The notes under the pieces were generated by a model. That model was not told the origin of the DNA, searched no databases, and saw nothing but the letters and a program-made list of their open reading frames with translations. A stretch of DNA of 64,000 nucleotides. Source: Streptomyces sp. NBC_01476 (GTDB taxonomy: Bacteria > Actinomycetota > Actinomycetes > Streptomycetales > Streptomycetaceae). Every line of letters starts with the position of its first letter. The first letter of the stretch is position 1. The position numbers were made by a program, and so were the translations under genes. Of the stretch, positions 51,296-59,190 are shown piece by piece. The stretch lies in the NCBI RefSeq assembly GCF_036227265.1, contig NZ_CP109446.1, positions 4,547,501 to 4,611,500 of the forward strand. Direction: 5' to 3'.

Positions 51296-52330
51296 CTACG
51301 AAGCCGGGGTGTGGCACCCGCAGGAGTTCCGTACCACCAGCCGGGACGGGAAGGTGCGCAGCCGCTCCCGCCGGGCGCCGGGCACCCGCAGCGAGTCGTC
51401 GAGCACCGCGTCCACCGCCGCCCTGGCCATCGCCTTGCGGTCCGAGGCGACCGTGGTCAGCGGCGGATCGGCGAGCCCGGCTTCCTTGACGTCGTCGAAG
51501 CCCGCCACCGCCAGCTCGTCCGGCACCTCGATGCGCAGCTCGCGGGCCGCCCGCAGCACCCCGATCGCCTGGTCGTCGGTCGAGCAGAAGATGGCCGGCG
51601 GCCGGTCAGGACCCGCCAGCAGCCCGAGCGCCACCTGGTAGGCGTCGTAGCGGTTGTACGGCGCCTGGAAGAGCCGCCCCTCGGTGGACTTGCCGGCCTC
51701 CTGCATGGCCCGCTGCCAGCCGAGCACATGGTCGGTGACCGGGTCGCCGACCACCGGGGTGGCCTCGGTCCCGCCGAGGCAGGCCACGTACTCATGGCCG
51801 TGCTCCAGCAGGTGACGGGTCGCCAGCTGGGCGCCGCCGATGTCGTCGGTGACCACCGCGATGTCGTCGATCGCCTCGGGCCGCTCGTGCAGCAGCACCA
51901 CCCGGGCGTCCCAGGCGTCGATCTCGGTGGCGGCGTTCCTGGTCAGGCCCTGGCTGATCAGGATCAGCCCGGAGACCCGCATGCCCAGGAACGCCCGCAG
52001 ATAGTGCACCTCGCGCTCGTCGAGGTAGTCGGAGTTGCCGACCAGCACCATCTTCCCGCGCTCGGACGCCGCCTGTTCGACGGCGTGTGCCATCTCGCCG
52101 AAGAACGGCTGCCGGGCGTCCGGCACGATCAGTCCGATCAGGTCGGTACGCCGGCTCGCCATCGCCTGCGCGACCCGGTCCGGGCGGTAGCCGAGCTGTT
52201 TGATGGCAGCGAGCACCCGCTCGCGGGTGGCCGGGGCTACCGGCCGGGGTCCGTTGTTGATGACGTAGCTGACGACCGCGGTGGAGGTCCCCGCCAGCCT
52301 GGCCACGTCGTCGCGCGTCACCTTGGGCAC
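51296..52330 (-). CDS. LacI-family transcriptional regulator
   Basis: A 344-residue repressor with the N-terminal helix-turn-helix VTRDDVARLAGTSTAVVSYV (residues 4-23), hinge region and periplasmic-binding-like domain ending LRTFPSRLVVRNSCGCHTP. The C-terminal Cys-Gly-Cys is usual in this subgroup. It stands between glnR and the protease. No sugar gene is adjacent and no operator is evident, so its target is unknown. From memory, the orthologue is SCO4158. Confidence 0.93.
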   Translation of the reverse strand: MPKVTRDDVARLAGTSTAVVSYVINNGPRPVAPATRERVLAAIKQLGYRPDRVAQAMASRRTDLIGLIVPDARQPFFGEMAHAVEQAASERGKMVLVGNSDYLDEREVHYLRAFLGMRVSGLILISQGLTRNAATEIDAWDARVVLLHERPEAIDDIAVVTDDIGGAQLATRHLLEHGHEYVACLGGTEATPVVGDPVTDHVLGWQRAMQEAGKSTEGRLFQAPYNRYDAYQVALGLLAGPDRPPAIFCSTDDQAIGVLRAARELRIEVPDELAVAGFDDVKEAGLADPPLTTVASDRKAMARAAVDAVLDDSLRVPGARRERLRTFPSRLVVRNSCGCHTPAS

Positions 52331-52372
52331 GTGCGGAGTCTACGCGTGTCTATCCGGCCGCCACAGAGATGT

Positions 52373-53164
52373 TCATACGGTCTGTTCAGCGGATGCGCGG
52401 TCCTCGGTGTCGGCGGCGGTACGCGCCGCGTCCACCGCGGGTCCGCGTCCCTGTGCGGCCTCGCTGCGCGCGGCCTCTTCCGCGGCCCGCTCGACCTTCT
52501 CCGGGGTGACGAAGCGGTAGCCCACGTTCCGCACGGTGCCGATCAGCGACTCGTGCTCCACGCCGAGTTTGGCGCGCAGCCGCCGCACGTGCACGTCCAC
52601 GGTCCTGGTGCCGCCGAAGTAGTCGTAGCCCCAGACCTCCTGGAGCAGCTGGGCGCGGGTGAAGACCCGGCCGGGGTGCTGCGCCAGGTACTTGAGCAGC
52701 TCGAACTCCTTGAAGGTCAGGTCGAGGACCCGGCCCTTGAGCTTCGCGCTGTACGTGGCCTCGTCGACCGACAGATCGCCGTTGCGGATCTCCATCGGGC
52801 TGTCGTCGGTGGTGGTCTGCTGGCGGCCCATCGCCAGCCGCAGCCGCGCCTCGACCTCGGCCGGGCCCGCGGTGTCCAGCAGCACGTCATCGATGCCCCA
52901 GTCCGCGGTGACCGCGGCGAGACCGCCCTCGGTGACCACCAGCAGCAGCGGGCAGCCGGGGCCGGTGGAGCGGAGCAGCTGACACAGGCTGCGGACCTGC
53001 GGGAGGTCACGGCGGCCGTCGATCAGGATCACATCCGCGCCGGGGGTGTCCACCAGCGCGGGGCCCTCGGCCGGCGCCACCCGCACGCTGTGCAGCAGCA
53101 GGCCGAGCGCGGGCAGGACTTCGGTGGAGGGCTGAAGGGCGTTGGTCAGAAGCAGAAGTGAACT
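52373..53164 (-). CDS. glnR: Global nitrogen regulator GlnR
   Basis: A 263-residue OmpR-type regulator and the master activator of nitrogen genes in streptomycetes (ammonium, nitrate and glutamine uptake). The sequence is very close to what I remember of SCO4159: the start SSLLLLTNALQPSTEVLPAL, the receiver with ADVILIDGRRDLPQV, and the winged helix with FKEFELLKYLAQHPG and VRNVGYRFV. The receiver is atypical: it keeps one Asp but lacks the usual acidic pocket, consistent with GlnR acting without a cognate kinase. The C-terminal tail is Ala/Glu-rich. Start GTG at 53164. Confidence 0.96.
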   Translation of the reverse strand, partial: SSLLLLTNALQPSTEVLPALGLLLHSVRVAPAEGPALVDTPGADVILIDGRRDLPQVRSLCQLLRSTGPGCPLLLVVTEGGLAAVTADWGIDDVLLDTAGPAEVEARLRLAMGRQQTTTDDSPMEIRNGDLSVDEATYSAKLKGRVLDLTFKEFELLKYLAQHPGRVFTRAQLLQEVWGYDYFGGTRTVDVHVRRLRAKLGVEHESLIGTVRNVGYRFVTPEKVERAAEEAARSEAAQGRGPAVDAARTAADTEDRASAEQTV

Positions 53165-53289
53165 CACCGGGCGGCTCCCGTCGGTCGTCTCCGCACATGA
53201 CACGCCAGGTGACGCATCCCGTGCCGGAAAGCACGAAAGGACCCGGGGGCGACATTGCCCAGGTCCTCTTGCACGGAAGAATAGCCCAC

Positions 53290-54216
53290 ATGAGCAGCCG
53301 TGCCGAGACCGACGACAAGCCTTTGCGTGTTTTTCCGATCACTTCGGGTGGCGCGCGTGCGGTCCTGTTGACTTCCGACGGCATCCGGATCGAGGCGGAA
53401 CACCTCCCGATGGGAGCCGCCAGGCCGGCCGGTCAGCCGGACGGACCAGCAGCCCTGGTGCACGCCCCCGACCTCGGCGAACAGCTGGCCGTCGTGGTCG
53501 CGCACGGCTTCACCGGGGCGCTCGACCGGCCCGCGGTGCGCCGGGTGGCCCGGCACTTCAGCGCCTACGGGGGCGTCATCACTTTCTCCTTCCGCGGCCA
53601 CGGCCGTTCCGGCGGCCGCTCCACTGTCGGCGACCTGGAAGTCCTCGACCTGGACGCGGCCGTGCGGTGGGCGCGGGAGCTGGGGTACGGGCGGGTGGCG
53701 ACGGTCGGCTTCTCGATGGGCGGCTCCGTGGTGCTGCGGCACGCGGGAGAGGCGGGTGCCCAGGAAGCGCTTCCGGCACCGGGCCGGCCGCGGCAGCCAC
53801 CGGGAAGCGGACTGCAGGCCGTGGTGTCGGTGAGTTCACCCGCGCGCTGGTACTACCGCGGCACCGCCCCGATGCGGCGGGTGCACTGGGCGATCACCCG
53901 GCCCGCCGGGCGGCTGGTGTCGCGGTACGGGCTCAAGACGCGGATCAGGGCGGCGGACTGGGACCCGGTCCCGCGCTCACCGGTCGAGTCCGTGCCGTAC
54001 ATCGCGCCCACCCCGCTGCTGATCGTGCACGGCGACCGCGACGGCTACTTCCCGCTGGACCACCCGTACTCGCTGGCCGCGGCGGCCGGCGCGGCCAGCG
54101 CGGAACTGTGGATCGTGCCCGGCTTCGGCCACGCGGAGAACGCCGCGGAGCCCGCCCTGCTGACCCGGATCGGCGACTGGCTGACCGAGCGGGCCACCGG
54201 GATTCCCGGGAACTGA
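53290..54216 (+). CDS. Alpha/beta hydrolase
   Basis: A 308-residue hydrolase. The nucleophile elbow is VGFSMGGS near residue 142, and the acid is Asp in LIVHGDRDGYF. The catalytic His is in PGFGHAENA. The lid region carries an insertion around 155-175 rich in Pro/Gly. It has no signal peptide and the substrate is unknown. It is divergent from glnR. The ATG at 53290 is used; the frame extends upstream through the intergenic region. Confidence 0.9.
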   Translation: MSSRAETDDKPLRVFPITSGGARAVLLTSDGIRIEAEHLPMGAARPAGQPDGPAALVHAPDLGEQLAVVVAHGFTGALDRPAVRRVARHFSAYGGVITFSFRGHGRSGGRSTVGDLEVLDLDAAVRWARELGYGRVATVGFSMGGSVVLRHAGEAGAQEALPAPGRPRQPPGSGLQAVVSVSSPARWYYRGTAPMRRVHWAITRPAGRLVSRYGLKTRIRAADWDPVPRSPVESVPYIAPTPLLIVHGDRDGYFPLDHPYSLAAAAGAASAELWIVPGFGHAENAAEPALLTRIGDWLTERATGIPGN

Positions 54217-54248
54217 CCAGGACGGGCCATGATGGACGGCGGCACGGC

Positions 54249-54285
54249 ACGAGCAACGCACGGACAGCGAACGAGCAACGCACGG
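54249..54285. repeat. 15-bp direct repeat upstream of the MoaD-like gene
   Basis: ACGAGCAACGCACGG occurs at 54249-54263 and 54271-54285, spaced 22 bases (two helical turns). It lies in the leader between the hydrolase and the carrier gene and might be a binding site. Confidence 0.75.
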
Positions 54286-54318
54286 GCAACACCGGCGACG
54301 GCGAAGGACGGGAGCGTG

Positions 54319-54606
54319 ATGGCTGCACCCGGCACGGCCGCGCGGCAGGTCGCGGGCACGATCCGCTACTGGGCCGCCGCGAAGGCCGCAGCGGGCACGG
54401 CGGAGGAGCCGTACCTCGCGGCGACCCTCGCCGAAGCCCTGGCCGCCGCACGCGAACGGCACGCCGGCGACCCGCGGTTCGCCCGGGTGCTGCTGCGCTG
54501 CTCCTTCCTCGTCGACGGCACCCCCGTCGGCACCCGCGACCACAACGCGGTCCCCTTGCCAGACGGCGGCACGGTGGAGGTCCTCCCACCGTTCGCGGGA
54601 GGATGA
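54319..54606 (+). CDS. MoaD/ThiS-like sulfur carrier protein
   Basis: A 95-residue ubiquitin-fold protein. It ends in PPFAGG, the Gly-Gly tail that is thiocarboxylated in MoaD/ThiS carriers. Core strands GTIRYWAAAKAAAGTAEE and VEVLPPFAGG match MoaD. It could supply sulfur for molybdopterin or another pathway; the neighbouring sulfurtransferase genes fit a sulfur-relay role. The ATG at 54319 follows GGGAGCG. A 15-bp direct repeat precedes it (54249-54263 and 54271-54285). It is coupled to the next gene. Confidence 0.88.
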   Translation: MAAPGTAARQVAGTIRYWAAAKAAAGTAEEPYLAATLAEALAAARERHAGDPRFARVLLRCSFLVDGTPVGTRDHNAVPLPDGGTVEVLPPFAGG

Positions 54607-54608
54607 TC

Positions 54609-55922
54609 ATGAGTACCCACGACTACGGCTCCACCCCGGACAACGGGGAGTACGGCCCGACCGGCGAGGGCTACGGCTATCCGCCGGGCCACGACCCCGC
54701 CGGACAGACCGGCTACGACCCGGCCGCCGGCTACCAGGAGTACGGACAGCAGCAGTACGGACAGCAGCAGGGTTACGGGCAGCAGGGCTACGGCTACGGC
54801 GGCGGTCACGCCCCCGAGCCCGCGCCGCAGGACCCCGGCGCGGGATACGGACCGCCGGCCGCCGGGGGCGGCTGGGCGGGGCACCAGCCCGCCGCGGCGG
54901 ACGGCTGGACCGGGGCGCAGCAGTCCTGGGAGGCCGCACCCGCCGGGACCTGGGAGCACGCCGGCGCGGGCGGCTATCCGTACGGCGCCCCGCAGCAGTG
55001 GCCCGACCCGCAGGCCGCCCAGGCCCAGGCCCACTCCGCGTCCCGCCCGCGGCAGCAGGCGCACCCGCACGCGTACGCCGACCCGCGGCCGTACGCCCAG
55101 GGCGGCGCCGAGCACACCGCGGTCCTGCCGGTGACCGAGGAGCCGGCGCCCGGGCCGCAGGCCCCGGTACGCACCGGCTCGCCGATCATCCCGCCGGGCA
55201 TCCAGCCGGCCGGGCTCACCGCCGTCCTCGGGCTGCTGCTGGCCGGCGGCGCCGCGGTCGGCAAGCCCGGGCTCACCGTCGTACTGGTGGTGCTGCAGGC
55301 GGTCACCGCGGCCGGCTGGTTCCGGCTCAACGGCATGTGGCCGGCCCGGCAGGGCATCGCGCTGGCCTTCCTCGGCGGCGTCACCGCGGACATCGCGGTG
55401 CTCGCGGTCGACGGCAAGCACGCCCCGCTGGCGATGGCCGGCACCCTCGGCGTGTGGCTGCTGCTGGTGCTCGTCCTGCAACTGCGCCACCACGGCAGCC
55501 CGGACGAACGGCTCTCCTCGCTCACCGCCACCTCGGCCTCGGCGCTGCTGACCGTCCTGGCCGCCTGCTACCTGGCCACCGCGACCTCGCACGCCGGCAC
55601 CGACCCGGTGGTGGTGGGCACGATCGCGGTCGCCACGGCCACCGTGGTCCGCGCGCTGACCCTCCGGCTGCCCCTGCCCGTCTCCCTGGTGCTCGCGCTC
55701 GCCGTCGCGGCCGTCACCGGCGCGGTGACCGGCCCGGCCACCGGCTTCGGCGGCCCGCACGGCGCCTTGCTCGCCGCGGCCTGCGGGGCCGGTGCGCTGA
55801 TCGGTCTGCGCGCCGCCAGCTACGACTTCCCGTCCCGCTTCGTCCACTTCACCGCCGGCGTCGCCCTGCCGCTCACCGCCGCCGCGCCCTTCGCCTACGT
55901 GCTGGGCCGTGCCCTGAGCTGA
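54609..55922 (+). CDS. Polytopic membrane protein with Tyr/Gln/Gly-rich N-terminal tail
   Basis: A 437-residue protein. The first ~195 residues are a disordered tail with YGQQQYGQQQGYGQQGYGYG-type repeats and Pro/Gly/Ala stretches. After ~200 there are about seven to eight membrane helices. It has no catalytic motif. The family is conserved in streptomycetes next to glnR as I remember, with unknown function. The ATG at 54609 has GGAGG at optimal spacing, so the ATG at 54603 that overlaps the carrier stop is less likely. The two genes are coupled either way. Confidence 0.87.
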   Translation: MSTHDYGSTPDNGEYGPTGEGYGYPPGHDPAGQTGYDPAAGYQEYGQQQYGQQQGYGQQGYGYGGGHAPEPAPQDPGAGYGPPAAGGGWAGHQPAAADGWTGAQQSWEAAPAGTWEHAGAGGYPYGAPQQWPDPQAAQAQAHSASRPRQQAHPHAYADPRPYAQGGAEHTAVLPVTEEPAPGPQAPVRTGSPIIPPGIQPAGLTAVLGLLLAGGAAVGKPGLTVVLVVLQAVTAAGWFRLNGMWPARQGIALAFLGGVTADIAVLAVDGKHAPLAMAGTLGVWLLLVLVLQLRHHGSPDERLSSLTATSASALLTVLAACYLATATSHAGTDPVVVGTIAVATATVVRALTLRLPLPVSLVLALAVAAVTGAVTGPATGFGGPHGALLAAACGAGALIGLRAASYDFPSRFVHFTAGVALPLTAAAPFAYVLGRALS

Positions 55923-56023
55923 CCGGCGCGGGTGCACGGGGAACTTCTCGCATAACGGTTCGACCTGCGGGGGAACCGTACGGCCCCGCTGCCCGTCAGG
56001 CGTTTCGGGAAGCAGAAGGTTCA

Positions 56024-56050
56024 GTTCCGAACCATCCGAACCCTCGGAAC
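56024..56050. repeat. Short inverted repeat upstream of the DUF2993 gene
   Basis: GTTCCGA (56024-56030) and TCGGAAC (56044-56050) form a 7-bp inverted repeat with a 13-base spacer, 40 bases upstream of the DUF2993 gene. It may be an operator or a weak hairpin. Confidence 0.6.
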
Positions 56051-56089
56051 ATCGAAACCAGCGGAATCAAGCGGGGGAGTAGCCGACGC

Positions 56090-56785
56090 ATGCGAGTGGC
56101 GCGAATAGTTCTGATCGTCGTGGTGATCCTCGGCGGCCTGTTCGTCGTGGCGGACCGGATCGCGGTCCATGTCGCCGAGAGCAAGGCGGCCGAGCGCGCG
56201 CAGAGCAGTGAGGGGCTGGCGACCAGGCCGAAGGTGTCGATCGAGGGGTTCCCGTTCCTCACTCAGGTGGCCGGCGGCAAGCTGCACGACGTCACGATCA
56301 CCGCCGACGACATCGCCACCGGTGACGGGCAGCAGGCGGTCCGGATCGACACCTTCCACGCCGACCTGCACGGGGTGAAGCTCTCCGGGGACTTCACCCG
56401 GGCCGTCGCCGACACCGCCGACGGCAGCGCGTTCATCACCTACGCGGACCTCACCAAGTCCGCCCCGAAGGGCATCACCGTCGGCTACGGCGGCACGGAC
56501 AAGAACGGCCGGGCCATGGTGAAGCTCACCGGTTCGTTCATGCAGTCGCAGCTGAGCGTGCTGAGCCAGGTCACGGTCCGCGGCGCCGACCAGATCGGGC
56601 TGCACGCCGAGGGGCTGCCGAAGGCGTTCACCGCGCTGGGCCTGGAGGACCAGGTCCGCCAGCAGATCGACTTCACCACCCAGTTGACGCACCTCCCCTC
56701 GGGCATTTCGCTCACCGACGTGACCACGGGCCCCGAGGGCATAACCGTGGCCGCGGCCGGGAAGGATGTCGTTCTCGCCAACTGA
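56090..56785 (+). CDS. DUF2993 (LmeA-like) membrane-anchored protein
   Basis: A 231-residue protein with one N-terminal membrane anchor (IVLIVVVILGGLFVVADRI) and an exported DUF2993 domain: PKVSIEGFPFLTQVAGGKL and DLHGVKLSGDF are the typical elements. In mycobacteria LmeA of this family binds phospholipids and helps lipomannan growth. A role in lipid handling at the envelope is likely here too. The ATG at 56090 is preceded by GCGGGGGAG about 11 bases upstream. A terminator hairpin follows. Confidence 0.92.
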   Translation: MRVARIVLIVVVILGGLFVVADRIAVHVAESKAAERAQSSEGLATRPKVSIEGFPFLTQVAGGKLHDVTITADDIATGDGQQAVRIDTFHADLHGVKLSGDFTRAVADTADGSAFITYADLTKSAPKGITVGYGGTDKNGRAMVKLTGSFMQSQLSVLSQVTVRGADQIGLHAEGLPKAFTALGLEDQVRQQIDFTTQLTHLPSGISLTDVTTGPEGITVAAAGKDVVLAN

Positions 56786-56796
56786 GACGGCCGTTC

Positions 56797-56830
56797 CGAA
56801 AACGCGTTCGCACCCGCGGGCGCGTTTTCG
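56797..56830 (+). terminator. Terminator hairpin after the DUF2993 gene
   Basis: CGAAAACGCG (56797-56806) pairs with CGCGTTTTCG (56821-56830) around a 14-base loop, with the T-run built into the 3' arm. Confidence 0.8.
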
Positions 56831-56880
56831 CATGTCTATTCCAACATCCGGACAATCCTGTCTCGATAGTTGATACGCCG

Positions 56881-56910
56881 GTGACACCCAGCGGTTCATT
56901 TCCTTACGAT
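56881..56910 (+). promoter_or_regulatory. Promoter of the leaderless cysteine leader peptide
   Basis: GTGACA (56881-56886), an 18-base spacer and TACGAT (56905-56910) match the principal-sigma consensus. The leader ATG at 56917 is 7 bases after the -10 box, the spacing expected for a leaderless transcript that begins at the A of the ATG. Confidence 0.8.
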
Positions 56911-56916
56911 CGGTGC

Positions 56917-56997
56917 ATGAAGCGACAGGCGGACCTCACCAAGCGGCGGGCAGTCGACCTGTGCCGCGTGGCCGCCATGCTCTGTCGCATGCCCTAG
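56917..56997 (+). CDS. Leaderless Cys-containing leader peptide (26 aa)
   Basis: A 26-codon open frame beginning with MKRQADLTKRRAVDLC, with Cys at residues 16 and 23, ending MP then TAG. It is followed 165 bases later by the sulfurtransferase gene. It has no ribosome binding site; the transcript probably starts at the A of the ATG. This is the streptomycete counterpart of the cysteine-rich leader peptides that control the cysA2-sseC operon in mycobacteria, where translation of Cys codons senses cysteine charge. In this copy the Cys codons are not adjacent, so the sensing mechanism may differ. Conserved streptomycete peptides of this type are remembered but were not checked. Confidence 0.8.
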   Translation: MKRQADLTKRRAVDLCRVAAMLCRMP

Positions 56998-57162
56998 GGG
57001 CGGCAGCCGCCCGCGCCGGAGTCGGCCGCACAGGCCCCCGGCCCCCTGCCGGCCCCGCTCTGCCCGTGCCCCCGCGCACACCGCACAGCACCCCCGCATG
57101 CCGTCGCGCCCCGGCGCGGCACCCGCGCACCGCACATCCGCACTGCCCCGGAGGAGAACAAC
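56998..57162 (+). promoter_or_regulatory. Attenuation region between leader peptide and sulfurtransferase
   Basis: 165 C-rich bases. The sulfurtransferase start has a good ribosome binding site (GGAGGAGAA, 57150-57158), so control is probably by blocking or exposing it. C-rich stretches in the middle (GCCCCCGGCCCCCTGCC near 57026-57042) could pair with G-rich segments. I did not find a simple terminator with a T-run. Confidence 0.6.
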
Positions 57163-57999
57163 ATGAGCCGCAGTGACGTCCTGGTGGACGCCGACTGGGT
57201 CGAGGCCCACATCGACGACCCCAAGGTGGTCATCGTCGAGGTGGACGAGGACACCTCGGCCTACGACAAGAACCACATCAAGAACGCGGTCCGGATCGAC
57301 TGGCAGAAGGACCTGCAGGACCCGGTCCGCCGTGACTTCGTCGACCAGGCGGGCTTCGAGGCGCTGCTCTCCGCCAAGGGCATCGCCAACGACGACACCG
57401 TCGTCCTCTACGGCGGCAACAACAACTGGTTCGCCTCCTACGCCTACTGGTACTTCAAGCTCTACGGCCACGAGTCGGTCAAGCTGCTCGACGGCGGCCG
57501 CAAGAAGTGGGAACTCGACTCCCGCGACCTGGTGGCGGCGGTGCCCGAGCGGCCCGCGACCACGTACCAGGCCAAGGAGCAGGACCCGTCCATCCGCGCG
57601 TACCGCGACGACGTGGTGGCCGCGATCGGTTCGCTGAACCTGGTCGACGTCCGCTCGCCCGACGAGTTCTCCGGCAAGCTGCTGGCCCCCGCCCACCTGC
57701 CGCAGGAGCAGTCGCAGCGCCCCGGCCACGTGCCGACCGCCCGCAACATCCCGTGGTCGAAGAACGCCAACGACGACGGCACCTTCAAGTCCGACGAGGA
57801 GCTCGTCCAGCTCTACCAGGACGAGAACGTGGACCTGGCCAAGGACACCATCGCGTACTGCCGGATCGGTGAGCGCTCCGCGCTCACCTGGTTCGTGCTG
57901 CACGAGCTGCTGGACCAGCCCAACGTCAAGAACTACGACGGCTCGTGGACCGAGTACGGCTCGCTCGTCGGGGTGCCGATCGAGCTCGGCGCCAACTGA
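57163..57999 (+). CDS. Thiosulfate sulfurtransferase (rhodanese, CysA2/SseA-like)
   Basis: A 278-residue enzyme that moves sulfur from thiosulfate (or 3-mercaptopyruvate) to a thiol acceptor. It has two rhodanese domains; the C-terminal one has the catalytic Cys233 in AYCRIGERSA, the active loop of thiosulfate-type rhodaneses (CRIGER). The N-terminal domain is inactive as usual. Length is normal. It is the first gene of the operon after the leader peptide, followed by DUF1416 after 21 bases, the same pair as cysA2-sseC of mycobacteria. Confidence 0.95.
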   Translation: MSRSDVLVDADWVEAHIDDPKVVIVEVDEDTSAYDKNHIKNAVRIDWQKDLQDPVRRDFVDQAGFEALLSAKGIANDDTVVLYGGNNNWFASYAYWYFKLYGHESVKLLDGGRKKWELDSRDLVAAVPERPATTYQAKEQDPSIRAYRDDVVAAIGSLNLVDVRSPDEFSGKLLAPAHLPQEQSQRPGHVPTARNIPWSKNANDDGTFKSDEELVQLYQDENVDLAKDTIAYCRIGERSALTWFVLHELLDQPNVKNYDGSWTEYGSLVGVPIELGAN

Positions 58000-58020
58000 G
58001 GAACCGGAGGACTGATCCGT

Positions 58021-58311
58021 ATGTGTGGAGCCAAGGCCGGCGGCCCCGATCTGGCAGGAGTCGATGTGGCGAGCGAGACGATCATCCAGGGTTCGGTGAC
58101 CCGCGACGGCGAGCCGGTCAGCGGCTATGTGCGGCTGCTGGACGGCGGTGGCGAGTTCACCGCCGAGGTTCCCACCTCGGCGACCGGGCAGTTCCGCTTC
58201 TTCGCGGCGCCCGGCACGTGGACGCTGCGCGCACTGGTACCCGGCGCCACGGTCGACCGTACGGTCGTCGCCCAGCAGGGCACGGCCGCCGAGGTGGCCA
58301 TCGCCGTGTGA
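58021..58311 (+). CDS. DUF1416 (SseC-like) protein
   Basis: A 96-residue protein with a transthyretin-like beta-sandwich pattern (IIQGSVTRDGEPVSGYVRLL, FRFFAAPGTWTLRALV). It starts MCGAKAGG with Cys2, which may carry persulfide. It is the constant partner of the actinobacterial thiosulfate sulfurtransferase and is probably its sulfur acceptor or regulator. ATG 58021 follows GGAACCGGAGG. Confidence 0.94.
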   Translation: MCGAKAGGPDLAGVDVASETIIQGSVTRDGEPVSGYVRLLDGGGEFTAEVPTSATGQFRFFAAPGTWTLRALVPGATVDRTVVAQQGTAAEVAIAV

Positions 58312-58340
58312 TTCCACCCCTCCGGTAAGCACCGGTCGGC

Positions 58341-58375
58341 AAGGGCCGCAACCCCGGCGAGGGGCTGCGGCCCTT
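58341..58375 (+). terminator. Terminator after the sulfurtransferase operon
   Basis: AAGGGCCGCA (58341-58350) pairs perfectly with TGCGGCCCTT (58366-58375) around a 15-base loop, ahead of a short T-containing end. Confidence 0.8.
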
Positions 58376-58422
58376 GCTGTCGGCCGGGTGCCGTGCCGGG
58401 GCAACGGACGTACCTTGGAAGT

Positions 58423-58710
58423 GTGTACGGACGGCGTAAGCACTTGTACTTCGCCATGATGGGCACCTGCGTGGTGCTCTTCATCCTGGCGTGGAGCGTC
58501 GTGCGCCTGTGGTCCGTGCCGGGCGCCATCATCATGTGCCTGATCGCCATGGTCATCCCGCCGGTCGCCGCGATCGTGGCGAACCGGAAAGGGCCCGAGG
58601 ACCGGTGGTGGGACGAGGAATCGGGCGACCCGCAGTCGGACGCCTGGTGGGCCGAGCTGGACGGCAAGAAGCGGGCCGGCAACGAGAAGGACCGCCGGCG
58701 CGAGCCCTAG
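58423..58710 (+). CDS. DUF3099 small membrane protein
   Basis: A 95-residue protein with two membrane helices (about 9-30 and 34-56) and a charged tail (WWDEESGDPQSDAWWAELDG). It belongs to the DUF3099 family of actinobacteria; its function is unknown. The GTG at 58423 (VYGRRKHLYFAMMG) is preferred. A TACCTT hexamer 7 bases upstream would fit a leaderless start, and the family N-terminus begins there. GTG at 58393 would add 10 residues without a ribosome binding site. Confidence 0.87.
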   Translation: MYGRRKHLYFAMMGTCVVLFILAWSVVRLWSVPGAIIMCLIAMVIPPVAAIVANRKGPEDRWWDEESGDPQSDAWWAELDGKKRAGNEKDRRREP

Positions 58711-58737
58711 GCCCCCGCGCCCCCGGGCCGGGGCAGC

Positions 58738-59100
58738 TCAGTAGACGAGCGCCTGCACCCCGTCGGGCATGATCTCGCTGACGAAGACCTGCGCGCCCGC
58801 GATCCGCACCCCCTTGATGACGTCCTGCTCGGTGATCTTCCGGCGGGCCGCGCACTGTGTGCACAAGGTCACCTGCCCGGCCGCCAGCACCGCGTCGAGC
58901 AGGTCCTGCAGCGGCGCGGCGTGCGGGAGCGCGAATTCCGCGGCCTTGCCGGGCAGCGCGAACCACGCCGACTCACCGGTCAGCCAGAGCGAGACCTCCA
59001 CTCCGCTGGCCACCGCCACCGCCGCGACGGTGAACGCCTGAGAGCACCGCTCGGGCTCGTCGGCCCCTGCGGTCACCTTGATCACGAGCTTATTCGCCAT
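58738..59100 (-). CDS. DsrE-like protein
   Basis: A 120-residue cytoplasmic protein with the DsrE fold (ANKLVIKVTAGADEPERCSQAF; GVEVSLWLTGESAWFAL). Three Cys (ERCSQ, TLCTQC) may serve in sulfur transfer or metal binding. The CxxC TLCTQCAARR is unusual for a plain DsrE and suggests a thiol-redox role. It is convergent with the DUF3099 gene and close to the sulfurtransferase operon. The ATG at 59100 is chosen; a TAGGCT box 7 bases upstream suggests a leaderless start. GTG at 59106 is the alternative. Confidence 0.9.
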   Translation of the reverse strand: MANKLVIKVTAGADEPERCSQAFTVAAVAVASGVEVSLWLTGESAWFALPGKAAEFALPHAAPLQDLLDAVLAAGQVTLCTQCAARRKITEQDVIKGVRIAGAQVFVSEIMPDGVQALVY

Positions 59101-59190
59101 GGCCACAGCCTAGGCGGTGATATAAAGCAGATCCGTGTGCTCGGCACACACCCGTGCGCACGCGCGTACGACGTCGCCCGGGGGGGCTCT

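Noticed and set aside
53142..54602. Upstream extension of the Tyr/Gln-rich membrane protein frame through the hydrolase region
   Set aside because: The region is coded by the hydrolase and MoaD-like genes in other frames with clear motifs. The extension has low-complexity Arg/Gly composition.
56998..57162. Classical terminator/antiterminator in the cysteine leader region
   Set aside because: No stem with a T-run was found by eye. Translation-coupled exposure of the ribosome binding site is more likely, but folding software is needed.
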